Below are positions 48,763 through 56,972 of a stretch of 64,000 bases of DNA, in pieces (the stretch's first letter is position 1; every line of letters begins with the position of its first letter). Origin of the DNA: Pelagibacteraceae bacterium AG-319-F18 (GTDB lineage: Bacteria; Pseudomonadota; Alphaproteobacteria; Pelagibacterales; Pelagibacteraceae); the NCBI GenBank assembly GCA_003283905.1, contig QBXA01000002.1:1-64000 (forward strand), read 5' to 3'. Below the pieces are notes generated by a model. It was given only the letters and a program-made list of their open reading frames with translations, was not told the DNA's origin and made no database searches. The translations under genes were made by a program, and so were the position numbers.

Positions 48763-48831
48763 ACAATTTGATGTGCTAATAAATATATAGGTATTAAATT
48801 TAAAAATTTCAATAAAAATTTTAAATTCAAT

Positions 48832-49854
48832 CTAAAGTTGAGAAACTGGCCTGTCTGCTAAAGTAAGCATATAATTTGGCAGATTTAAGTGTTCTTTTTC
48901 ACTTATCCAATGAAAACTAGAGTCTTTGTGATTTAGTTTATTATTAAATAATTCAAAGGGATGATTTCCAGTTTCTAGACCTCCATAATTACTATAAATT
49001 CTTCTGCCATGACTTTCCCCAACATTTCCTTCATTACCAGTATCCCACTTTAAAATCTTTAACTTAAAATTAATTTGCCCATCAATTTTTTTAAGAAATT
49101 CATAGGCCTCATCTGAAAATGTTTTAATAGACATTTTAAATTCATCTAATAATCTAGCCCTAACTCCGGTAATTATTTCTATTTCTATTTTTTCCCCAGT
49201 GATTTTTTCAATTTGATTGAAAATTTTAATCAAATATTTGAGACTTTTTTCATATACTGCACGATTTTGACTTGTAAAATTTCCTTTAGCAATTCCTTCC
49301 CAAAATTCTTTAGCAACTATTGTTATTTTTGAAGAACACCAAAATGTATTAAATAAAATTTCTTCATATTCTTCAAAACTTTTAATATTTGAATTATTAC
49401 TATCTGCTAAAAGAGTTTCATTATCAGTTATATGATGTTTTTCTGAAAATTTTTCTATGATTTGAAATATTTTATCAAGCTCTTCTAATTGAAAAGTTTC
49501 AATATCATCATCAATTTTTTTATCAGAAATTACAATTTGTATTGGGTATTTTTTTGTTTTTAAATCTTTTGCAAATTCAATAAAATCATTTTCATATTTC
49601 CCTTTAGTTTTATAGTCAATCTTATTAGTTCCATTAATTAGAGAAGTTAAAAATATTTCAGTATTTTTAATATTTTGATTACTTATTTTTTCATGTTTAG
49701 CAATCTTTTTTAAAAGATTTTTATTGTTATCTAGTAATATAATTATATTTGTTTTATTTTTAAAATAAGAAAATAAATTATTAATAGTTTTTTCTTCTCC
49801 TTCTGTTAATTTGTTACAAATGTAATCAGAGTCTAAAATGATATTTACATTCAT
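48832..49854 (-). CDS. Unknown partner protein of the AAA/DUF3696 ATPase
   Basis: A 340-residue protein that overlaps the ATPase stop by one base, so it is translated with it. The N-terminal third looks like a nucleotide-type alpha/beta fold (NIILDSDYICNKL, IIILLDNNKNLL). The C-terminal part has GRRIYSNYGGLETGNHPFELF, an Arg/Tyr/Asn/Gly-rich loop that resembles a conserved region in proteins found beside such ATPases in defence loci, from memory. No catalytic site can be named. It may be a nuclease, effector or sensor. No signal or membrane segment is seen. Confidence 0.62.
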   Translation of the reverse strand: MNVNIILDSDYICNKLTEGEEKTINNLFSYFKNKTNIIILLDNNKNLLKKIAKHEKISNQNIKNTEIFLTSLINGTNKIDYKTKGKYENDFIEFAKDLKTKKYPIQIVISDKKIDDDIETFQLEELDKIFQIIEKFSEKHHITDNETLLADSNNSNIKSFEEYEEILFNTFWCSSKITIVAKEFWEGIAKGNFTSQNRAVYEKSLKYLIKIFNQIEKITGEKIEIEIITGVRARLLDEFKMSIKTFSDEAYEFLKKIDGQINFKLKILKWDTGNEGNVGESHGRRIYSNYGGLETGNHPFELFNNKLNHKDSSFHWISEKEHLNLPNYMLTLADRPVSQL

Positions 49855-51995
49855 TAAATTTCATTTAACCTTTCATTAAATAAACCGTGTCTCCATGTAT
49901 TTATAAATTCACCCTTTTTATCTATCTGCATGTGATCAATTTTAGATCCATCACCATTTTCATCTAAATAAACATAATTAATTGCAACATCATCAGGATT
50001 TAATTTATTTTCTCTTATTAATTTTTGAATTCTTAATAAAAAATGTTCACTATGAGTTTCTATAATTATTGAATTCCCCTTTTCCTTGATAACATCTGCT
50101 AGTAGTTCAATTAAATTTCCTTGTATTTTAGGGTGAAGTTTATTTTCAGGTTCTTCTAAGATAATTACAGATTCTTCTGATCTAGATATATCTGCTAATA
50201 AAAGTAAAATTGACCTCAATGCATTTCCAGATTGTTCCAAAGGAATTTCCTTAATCTCATTGTTTACTTTTGAAATTCTTTTATTCTCAAAACTTAGTCT
50301 GATATTCCCACTTTCATCTGACTTAGAACTTATTTCAAAAGGAAGATCAATTTTTTCTAAAAAGGAGATTATTTTTTTTTTGTATTCAGGGTTTTCGTGA
50401 ATCCCATTATGCAAAAATCTACTCATATTGTGGGTTCCTGAACCGGTTACCCCCATTGGAAAAGGTGAATTAAAATTACTTTTTTTGAATTTGGATAAAT
50501 CCTCACGAAATTTAAATAAATTTCTCAGTTGTTCTACTATTGAAGTAGGATTTGTTTCTTCAATTTTTTTAATATATTCATGTCCTTCATCTGTGATCGG
50601 TTGAAGCTCACCGTTTTCATCAAAATTACCTATATAACTGTCTAAGAACTTCTCGGGAATTTCATCAAATAAAAGTCTAAAAATGAATCCACCATAAAAA
50701 CGTTGGTTAGGTAAAAAAGTATTTCCTTGGATTATGTAAGTTTCAAGGTCTTCACTCATTATATTAATGAATTCATTTAAATCTGACTCCATTACTTTAA
50801 GTGTTTTTTTATAGGTATCGTCAACTTGAGGTATACTTTTCGGGTCAACCCCAAAGTTATCCTCAAGCCATATTCGTGCGTTATAAAAATGCTCATCAAC
50901 GTAAATTTTAAAAATTTGTTTTTTAGATATATCTTTTTTTATATTCTTTTGAATTTTAATCATTTCTTCTTTTAAAAATTGTAAAAAATCAAAATATTTT
51001 TTCCAAATTTCAGGATCTTTTGAAATTTTTGTAGGTAAGAATAAATATTTAATTAATTTTGTAGTATCTTTTTTTAATTCTTTTGGACCATTTGGACCAA
51101 TCATGTCAAAAATTCTTATCGGATTAAACTCGCCATCTCTATATTCATTATAGAGATCTTTTGAAGTTTTCACTTTAACTTCAAAATCAAATTTTCTATT
51201 TACTAAACCAGACTCACCTGAAAAATTTTCTTTATAATGCTGAATTAATATATCCCTTATATTTTTTTCTTGTTCCAAACCTGCAACTTTAGATGTTCTT
51301 CCAAATAGAATGCCTCTTCCTTCGGTATCAATTTTTGGCATTTCTACGATTTTAAAAGTAATAAAGTTTTTGTTTTCTTGAATAATTTCTAATTCTTTAA
51401 TTTTTAGATTATTAATACCTTCAACTTTATCATCTCTTAAAAATGAAGGCACTTTAGTTTTATCCCTTTCTTCTTTTGCCATTTGTTCAGCTTCTTCAAT
51501 TGTTTCAGGCTCTTTTTTTTTTAAAGACTCATTTTTAATTCTTATCTGTTCATCAAATATTTTTTTCATTCCTACAAGCAGATCATCTCTATCCTTGTTA
51601 GATAAACCATATTTTTCAAATTTTTCTAATATTCCTGGATCATTAATAATATCTTCAATTTCATATGAAGTTATTTTTGAGCTAGGATTTACAAAATTAA
51701 AGGAAAATATAGTTGATTCATCTTTTTTTAAATTTGAAGAAAAATTTAATGCAAAAGTAGAATTTTTTGATCTATCAAAAGATAAAGTTTTAATGTTTGC
51801 AAAATCTGATCTGGTTAAATCTAAAAAATTACTACGAGAGCTAGTTCTGGTACTCTCTCTTAGTGCTAAAAAAAATTTCCATAATGAACTTTTTCCTGAA
51901 CTATTAGGTCCATAAATAAGTGTTATAGGCGCAATTTTTAATGTGGCGTCTTCATTAAATGATTTAATATTTTTAAGTGAAAGATTACTTAACAT
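49854..51995 (-). CDS. ABC-type AAA ATPase with DUF3696-like C-terminus
   Basis: A 713-residue SMC/RecF-like ATPase. Walker A is IYGPNSSGKSSLW (about residues 27-39), a signature-like region is LEQSGNALRSILLLLADI, Walker B is VIILEEPENKLHP near 610, and a histidine switch lies in IIETHSEHFLLRI. The C-terminal segment DKKGEFINTWRHGLFNERL matches the DUF3696 pattern. A long, charged and helical middle (about 100-560) separates the ATPase halves, as in OLD-like and Septu-like proteins. Such ATPases sense DNA and often guard against phage, together with a partner gene. The next gene overlaps it by one base. It diverges from rmuC. Confidence 0.85.
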   Translation of the reverse strand: MLSNLSLKNIKSFNEDATLKIAPITLIYGPNSSGKSSLWKFFLALRESTRTSSRSNFLDLTRSDFANIKTLSFDRSKNSTFALNFSSNLKKDESTIFSFNFVNPSSKITSYEIEDIINDPGILEKFEKYGLSNKDRDDLLVGMKKIFDEQIRIKNESLKKKEPETIEEAEQMAKEERDKTKVPSFLRDDKVEGINNLKIKELEIIQENKNFITFKIVEMPKIDTEGRGILFGRTSKVAGLEQEKNIRDILIQHYKENFSGESGLVNRKFDFEVKVKTSKDLYNEYRDGEFNPIRIFDMIGPNGPKELKKDTTKLIKYLFLPTKISKDPEIWKKYFDFLQFLKEEMIKIQKNIKKDISKKQIFKIYVDEHFYNARIWLEDNFGVDPKSIPQVDDTYKKTLKVMESDLNEFINIMSEDLETYIIQGNTFLPNQRFYGGFIFRLLFDEIPEKFLDSYIGNFDENGELQPITDEGHEYIKKIEETNPTSIVEQLRNLFKFREDLSKFKKSNFNSPFPMGVTGSGTHNMSRFLHNGIHENPEYKKKIISFLEKIDLPFEISSKSDESGNIRLSFENKRISKVNNEIKEIPLEQSGNALRSILLLLADISRSEESVIILEEPENKLHPKIQGNLIELLADVIKEKGNSIIIETHSEHFLLRIQKLIRENKLNPDDVAINYVYLDENGDGSKIDHMQIDKKGEFINTWRHGLFNERLNEI

Positions 51996-52086
51996 ATAAT
52001 AAAGATAGCGGTTAAATTGATTTAATTCAACTTCTAGTAATTTTTAAATTATTGAAAAAAAACTAGATTGTCTGTACTTATAAAGT

Positions 52087-53157
52087 ATGGAATCAGTACT
52101 AATAGTTTTAAACATTTTAACTTTGACCCTAATTATTATTGGGGGCTTTTATTTTTATCAAAGAAATTCAAAAAAAAAATTAGAGCAAGAAATTGAAGAT
52201 CAGAACAATGAACTTGGTAAAAAGGATGAAATTAATGAACTAAAATCAACTTTTCAAGAGTCTTTCAATATTATGAGTAAAGAAATTGCAAGAGATATGA
52301 CTGGCGCTTTAACTAAAGTGGATGAAAAAGTGGGAAATTTTAATAGTCAGGTTGAGTTACTAAATAAAAGCCAAGAGGGGATAAGTAAAATTTTAGCGGG
52401 TGTTAAAAAATATGGAACCCTTGCTGAATTTAGTTTAGATGCTTTAATTAAAGATTTATTACCAGTCTCTCAATTTATGACTAATGTTAAGATGAAGGAA
52501 GATACTAGTGAGAATGTTGAATTTGCAATCAAGCTTCAAGGAGATGTTCTGGTGCCAGTTGATAGTCATTTTCCAGTAGAAAAATTTAAAGCAATTACCG
52601 ATGGTCATGACGCGGATGATAAAAGGGCTGTTGCAGACGCTAGAGCAAAATTAGCTACTGCTTTTAAAGCTAAGGCAAAAAGCGTTAATGAAAAATATAT
52701 TGTTCCTCCAAAAACTACAGATTTTGCAATTGTTTATGCTCCAACTGAAAGTTTATATAAAGAATTAACTGAATACCAAGATCCAAGTACTAAAGAGTTA
52801 TTAACTCAAGAATTAATGAAAAAACATAAAGTTGTAATCTGTGGACCAAACACTCTTTCAGCTTACTTGCAATCTTTACATATGGGTTTTCAATCTTTAA
52901 AAGTTCAAAAAGGAGCTACAGAAATTTATAATCACTTAAAAACAATAACTTCAAGATTTGGAAAACATTTTGAAAATATAATTTCTCTTAGAAAAAAATT
53001 AGAAGAAGCTATGTCCGTTGTGGATAAGTTTGGAACAGATGCAAGATCAATTACTAGAACTCTTGAAAGTATTAAAGACCCTGAACAACTTGAAAAAGCG
53101 GTTCAAACAGAAAATGTAGAAAAATTTGTTGAACATTCAAAACAAGCCAAAAATTAA
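52087..53157 (+). CDS. rmuC: RmuC family DNA recombination protein
   Basis: A 356-residue protein: an N-terminal transmembrane helix (about 5-24), then a coiled-coil segment with repeated charged heptads (about 30-90), then the RmuC domain with VLVPVDSHFPVEKF, FAIVYAPTESLYKEL and the VVICGPNTLSAYLQSL core. Members limit DNA inversions and probably contain a restriction-nuclease-like fold, anchored at the membrane. It is the first gene of a plus-strand run ahead of the MGME1-like exonuclease and ExoI, from which it is separated by 37 bases. Confidence 0.9.
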   Translation: MESVLIVLNILTLTLIIIGGFYFYQRNSKKKLEQEIEDQNNELGKKDEINELKSTFQESFNIMSKEIARDMTGALTKVDEKVGNFNSQVELLNKSQEGISKILAGVKKYGTLAEFSLDALIKDLLPVSQFMTNVKMKEDTSENVEFAIKLQGDVLVPVDSHFPVEKFKAITDGHDADDKRAVADARAKLATAFKAKAKSVNEKYIVPPKTTDFAIVYAPTESLYKELTEYQDPSTKELLTQELMKKHKVVICGPNTLSAYLQSLHMGFQSLKVQKGATEIYNHLKTITSRFGKHFENIISLRKKLEEAMSVVDKFGTDARSITRTLESIKDPEQLEKAVQTENVEKFVEHSKQAKN

Positions 53158-53194
53158 TTTCTTTTTTTCTCTAATAACGAATATAAGAAATCAC

Positions 53195-53881
53195 ATGGAG
53201 TGGAATAATAAATATAGCTATCCAAAATCAACTAGATCAATAGTAGATGGCTCAAGGCATTATTCTGTGAATGAGGAACGATTACCCTCAGTGACAACAA
53301 TTTTAAAAGCAACTGAATCTGAGGAAAAAAAAGCATCTCTTCAAGCTTGGAAGCAAAGAGTAGGTCAAAAGCAGGCTGAAATTATTACTCGTGAAGCAAG
53401 TAGTAGAGGAAGCTCAATGCATGAATACTTGGAAAAATTTTTACTTGGAAAGTTAAATTTAGATTTACTAGGAGACAATACTAAAGAACGAATGATGGCA
53501 GACCAGATTATTGAAAATGGATTAAGAAATAAACTTGATGAAATTTGGGGCTGTGAGGCAACATTATATTATCCAGGAAAATATGCCGGAGCTGCTGACT
53601 GTGTTGGTGTTTATGAAAACAAAGAAACAATAATTGATTTCAAACAAAGTAATAAGCCAAAAAAAGATGAGTGGATCGATGATTATTATTTGCAATGTGC
53701 GGCGTATGCTTTAGCGCACAATACTGTTTATGGATCTAATATTACCCAAACAGTTATTTTACTTTGTACAAAAGATAACATGTTTCAAAGGTTTTTAATT
53801 GAGGGTGATAGATTAAAAGATTATCAAAATAAATTTTTAGAAAAAGTTGAACAATTTTATGCACAAAGGATAGCAAATTGA
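53195..53881 (+). CDS. PD-(D/E)XK exonuclease resembling mitochondrial MGME1
   Basis: A 228-residue nuclease. Its N-terminal LPSVTTILKAT and LQAWKQRVG segments closely resemble human MGME1. His76 lies in SSMHEYLEKFL, and the catalytic set is Asp135 (GAADCV), Asp148 and Lys150 (IIDFKQS), followed by a QCAAYALA motif. The D-to-D spacing of 13 and D-x-K match the MGME1 site as I recall it (D238, D251, K253; H180). MGME1 is an exonuclease of single-stranded DNA that processes 5' flaps in mitochondrial DNA. The frame extends to 53126, but the ATG at 53195 fits better. It overlaps the ExoI gene by four bases, suggesting joint end processing. Confidence 0.85.
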   Translation: MEWNNKYSYPKSTRSIVDGSRHYSVNEERLPSVTTILKATESEEKKASLQAWKQRVGQKQAEIITREASSRGSSMHEYLEKFLLGKLNLDLLGDNTKERMMADQIIENGLRNKLDEIWGCEATLYYPGKYAGAADCVGVYENKETIIDFKQSNKPKKDEWIDDYYLQCAAYALAHNTVYGSNITQTVILLCTKDNMFQRFLIEGDRLKDYQNKFLEKVEQFYAQRIAN

Positions 53882-55323
53882 ATTACGTAGTATGGGATAT
53901 TGAGACAGATTCTGCCCAAACAGATTGGGCAACTATTATTGAAATTGGTGCGATTTTACTTGATGAAAACTTTAAAGAAAAAGAACGTTTTTCAGCGAGA
54001 TGTAGGTTGCCTCAAGACAGAGTTCCAAGTGCTACTGCACTTTGTATCAATAAATCAAATGTAGACTTATTAACTAAAGGCAATTTAAGTCATTACGAAA
54101 TGTTAACTCAGGTTGAACAAAAATTTAGAGAATGGTCACCTGCAACCTTTTTAGGCTATTCAAGTATCAACTTTGATGATGAAGTAATTAGAAAAGAATT
54201 TTTTAAATCTTTAAGAAAGCCATATTTGACAAACACAGAAGGAAATGTTCGTCATGATGCCTTAAATATTGTTAGAGCAGCATTTGCAATCGATGATGAT
54301 GTTTTAAAAACTGAATTAAATCCTAAAGGAAATAAATCAATGAAACTAGAGTCTTTAGCAAGATTAAATGGGTTTGAGTCTGCTGGAGCACACTCTGCAT
54401 TATTTGATACTGAACTTACTGTTAAGGTTTTAGATTTAATTAAACAAAAACAACCAACCCTTTGGCAAGAATATTTTAAAACAAGTAGCAAAGTAATTGT
54501 TGAGAACATGATTAAGCAAGAAAAAATATTTACTCTTAATGAATATTTTTATGGAACAAGTCGATTATATTTATGTGCTCCACTACATCCAAATGCTTGC
54601 ATGCATCCAGTATATAAATGGGGTCAAGCAGTAGATTTAAGAGTTGATATTGAAGCTATCCAGAAATTAAATTATGAGGATCTAAAAAAAGAGATGAAAA
54701 AATCTCCTAAGTTTTTAAGAACTATCAGATCAAATAAAGCACCAATAATTTTAGATCAAAGTTTTGGAATGAAAGTTGAACCATATAGCAAACTGGATCC
54801 TAACTTGATTAAAAAAAGAGCTGAGTTAGTTAAAACTAATGAAAAATTTTCACAAAATATTTGTAATATTTTAAGAGAAGCTGCTGAAGAGAAAATGGAA
54901 ACCTCTTCACAAGAGGATATTGAGCCAGAAGAGTCTATTTATTCTGGAGGTTTTACCTCAGCTAAAGATCAAGCTTTATTTCCTAAATTTCATACAGGAG
55001 ACTGGAAAGAAAAGTTTGCTTTATTAGATAAATTTGAAGATGAAAGATTGGTTACATTTGGCCATGGCCTTATATTTAATGAGGCACCTGAAATTTTACC
55101 AAAAGAAATTCATAAAAAAATTAAACGTCGTATAGCTTCAAGAATACTGAGCACTAATAAGGAGAAATGGTGGACAGTCTCTGCCTTTTATTCAGAGTGT
55201 GATGAGATTAGAGAGAATGAAGATAAGATGTTTTCATTCAAAAACGTAGATGAAAAGCTTAAATTTTTAGATGGAATTAATGAATATGTGATGAATCTAG
55301 AACAAAAGTATTCAGACGCATAA
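53878..55323 (+). CDS. sbcB: Exodeoxyribonuclease I
   Basis: A 481-residue DEDDh 3'-5' single-strand DNA exonuclease. The DnaQ-like core has VVWDIETDS (Asp7, Glu9), FLGYSSINFDDEVIRKEFF (second Asp), and AHSALFDTELTVKV (His and last Asp). The ExoI-specific SH3-like and C-terminal domains follow, with HPVYKWGQAVDLRVD and WWTVSAF. It starts with TTG at 53878, overlapping the stop of the MGME1-like gene (TTGA). It acts in mismatch repair and recombination. ExoI is not universal in alphaproteobacteria, so its coupling to the MGME1-like exonuclease is notable. Confidence 0.92.
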   Translation: MNYVVWDIETDSAQTDWATIIEIGAILLDENFKEKERFSARCRLPQDRVPSATALCINKSNVDLLTKGNLSHYEMLTQVEQKFREWSPATFLGYSSINFDDEVIRKEFFKSLRKPYLTNTEGNVRHDALNIVRAAFAIDDDVLKTELNPKGNKSMKLESLARLNGFESAGAHSALFDTELTVKVLDLIKQKQPTLWQEYFKTSSKVIVENMIKQEKIFTLNEYFYGTSRLYLCAPLHPNACMHPVYKWGQAVDLRVDIEAIQKLNYEDLKKEMKKSPKFLRTIRSNKAPIILDQSFGMKVEPYSKLDPNLIKKRAELVKTNEKFSQNICNILREAAEEKMETSSQEDIEPEESIYSGGFTSAKDQALFPKFHTGDWKEKFALLDKFEDERLVTFGHGLIFNEAPEILPKEIHKKIKRRIASRILSTNKEKWWTVSAFYSECDEIRENEDKMFSFKNVDEKLKFLDGINEYVMNLEQKYSDA

Positions 55324-55355
55324 TTTAATAAATCAAAAAAATCTATTTTTGCCCA

Positions 55356-55383
55356 TTGAATAATCAATTGAATCAATTATATC
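55356..55383 (+). promoter_or_regulatory. Candidate promoter of the thioredoxin gene
   Basis: TTGAAT (55356-55361) and TATATC (55378-55383) with a 16-base spacer lie in the only gap upstream of trx. The predicted start falls at or within a few bases of the ATG at 55390, so the mRNA could be leaderless. Chance matches are common in this composition. Confidence 0.3.
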
Positions 55384-55389
55384 AGTGAT

Positions 55390-55707
55390 ATGCTAAATGA
55401 TTTTAAAGACGAAGATTTTGATAGTAAAATAAAAAACGAAGATATTTCAGTTATCCAGTTCTCAGCTGCTTGGTGTGGACCTTGCAAGGCTCTTGTTCCA
55501 GTAATGACTAAGCTTTCAGACGAATATAAAGACAAAGCTGGTTTCTATTACGCAGACATCGAAGATGGTGGGATTAATACTGGAAGTGCTGCAGGAATAA
55601 GAGGTGTACCAACAGTTATTATCTACAAAAAAGGTGTTGAAGTAGATAGAAAAGTTGGTGGAGTTCCTGAAAGTCACATGAAAGAATTTTTAGATAAAAA
55701 TATCTAA
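55390..55707 (+). CDS. Thioredoxin
   Basis: A 105-residue thioredoxin with the active-site WCGPC (about residues 29-33) and the cis-Pro loop GVPTVIIY. It reduces protein disulfides and is kept reduced by thioredoxin reductase. Length and motifs match bacterial TrxA. The end overlaps the convergent folC by four bases. An upstream promoter-like pair is present, and no ribosome-binding site is obvious. Whether it is TrxA or a paralogue cannot be told. Confidence 0.92.
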   Translation: MLNDFKDEDFDSKIKNEDISVIQFSAAWCGPCKALVPVMTKLSDEYKDKAGFYYADIEDGGINTGSAAGIRGVPTVIIYKKGVEVDRKVGGVPESHMKEFLDKNI

Positions 55708-56972
55708 TTTAAATTCAATACTTCCCCTGCAAGATAAAGAGATCCAGTAATTAGGATAATATCGTTTTCCTTGACCGGAATTGACCTAATAGCATCCTCT
55801 ATATTTTTTTTGTAATTGATATTTATGAAGCTATTTAGCTTATCTTTAAGCTCTTTTCCTTTAATTGAGTTTGGTTGATTAGGGATATCAATAGTGGTCA
55901 AGGTTTTAACATTCTTAAAGAAACTCATGTATTCGTTATGATCTTTGTTAGCCATCATTCCTAAGATGATATGTTTATTACAATCCAAACTTTCTAAATA
56001 TTCATTTAATACTTTTGCCCCTAAAGGATTATGCGAACCATCAACAAAAAGTTGATGATCTTTAACAAGCTCTTTAAGTTTACCTGATTTAATTTCCTGT
56101 AATCTTGCAATACTGTTTATTTTTGTAATTCCTTTTTTGATATGTTCATCTTTTATATCAAAATTTTTTAAAGTTCTTAACGTTGTAATAGCGGTTGAGA
56201 TATTCTCTAATTGAAATTGTCCTTCAACATTAGGCATTGGTAATTTTAGACCACCCAACTGATCCTCATAATAAAAGAAATCGTTTTCTTTAATAGTAAA
56301 ACTATAATTTTCATTATGAAAAAACTTATTTGAACTATTATTTGAGATTGTTTTTTTAATACTATCTGTAATTTCTTTAGAACTTTGTTTTGCAACTAAA
56401 ATATTTGAATTTAAAAGAGTTGAAGTTTTCTCATAAATAATTTTTTCAACAGTTTGTTCATTTTCAGGTAACCAATCTAAATGATCAAGACCGATGGAAG
56501 TTACAATACTAGCTAGATTATTTTTAAGAATATTTGTGGCGTCAAATCTATGAAATAAGCCAGTTTCTATTAGATTGATATTATCTGGGTATTGAGAGGC
56601 TTTTAAAAAATAAGCAGCAGTTAATATCTCAAAAAAAGTAATGGATTCATTATTGTTAGCACTTTCAATTTCTTCAAACAAATTTGCTAACTCTTCATCA
56701 TTAAGTTCTTCATTATTAAAAACAAATCGTTCATTGATACTTTTGATATGTGGACTAGTGTAGATATTACATTTGATATTTGCTTCTTTTAAAATAGCAA
56801 ACATTGCTTGAATTGTTGAATACTTTCCATTGGTTCCTACAATTGAAATTGCTTTAAGTTTATCTTGAGGATTTCCTAATCTTTTACAGAGATTTTGAAT
56901 ACGATCTAAACTAAGATCTATTTCTTTAGGATGCAGCTCTTGTAAGCGACTTACTATCTTCTGAAGTTTCAT
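55704..56972 (-). CDS. folC: Folylpolyglutamate synthase / dihydrofolate synthase
   Basis: A 422-residue Mur-ligase-type enzyme that adds glutamate to dihydropteroate and folates. It begins LQELHPKEIDLSLDRIQNLCKRLGNP, typical of alphaproteobacterial FolC. The P-loop reads GTNGKYSTI, with Tyr51 where family members have Gly (GTNGKGS). The C-terminal domain has FVDGSHNPLGAKVL, with the DGAHN-like motif changed to DGSHN. The start overlaps the accD end by 47 bases, yet the standard FolC N-terminus requires this start. Activity is probable but should not be taken for granted. Confidence 0.9.
   Translation of the reverse strand: MKLQKIVSRLQELHPKEIDLSLDRIQNLCKRLGNPQDKLKAISIVGTNGKYSTIQAMFAILKEANIKCNIYTSPHIKSINERFVFNNEELNDEELANLFEEIESANNNESITFFEILTAAYFLKASQYPDNINLIETGLFHRFDATNILKNNLASIVTSIGLDHLDWLPENEQTVEKIIYEKTSTLLNSNILVAKQSSKEITDSIKKTISNNSSNKFFHNENYSFTIKENDFFYYEDQLGGLKLPMPNVEGQFQLENISTAITTLRTLKNFDIKDEHIKKGITKINSIARLQEIKSGKLKELVKDHQLFVDGSHNPLGAKVLNEYLESLDCNKHIILGMMANKDHNEYMSFFKNVKTLTTIDIPNQPNSIKGKELKDKLNSFININYKKNIEDAIRSIPVKENDIILITGSLYLAGEVLNLN

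Noticed and set aside
48793-48828. An AT-rich inverted repeat after the ATPase partner gene as a terminator.
   Set aside because: The stem is imperfect, has almost only A-T pairs and no T-run in the minus direction, so it is not supported.
53026-53034. A perfect DnaA-box-like TGTGGATAA.
   Set aside because: It lies alone inside the rmuC coding sequence, without other boxes or a DUE-like region, so it is a chance match and not an origin.
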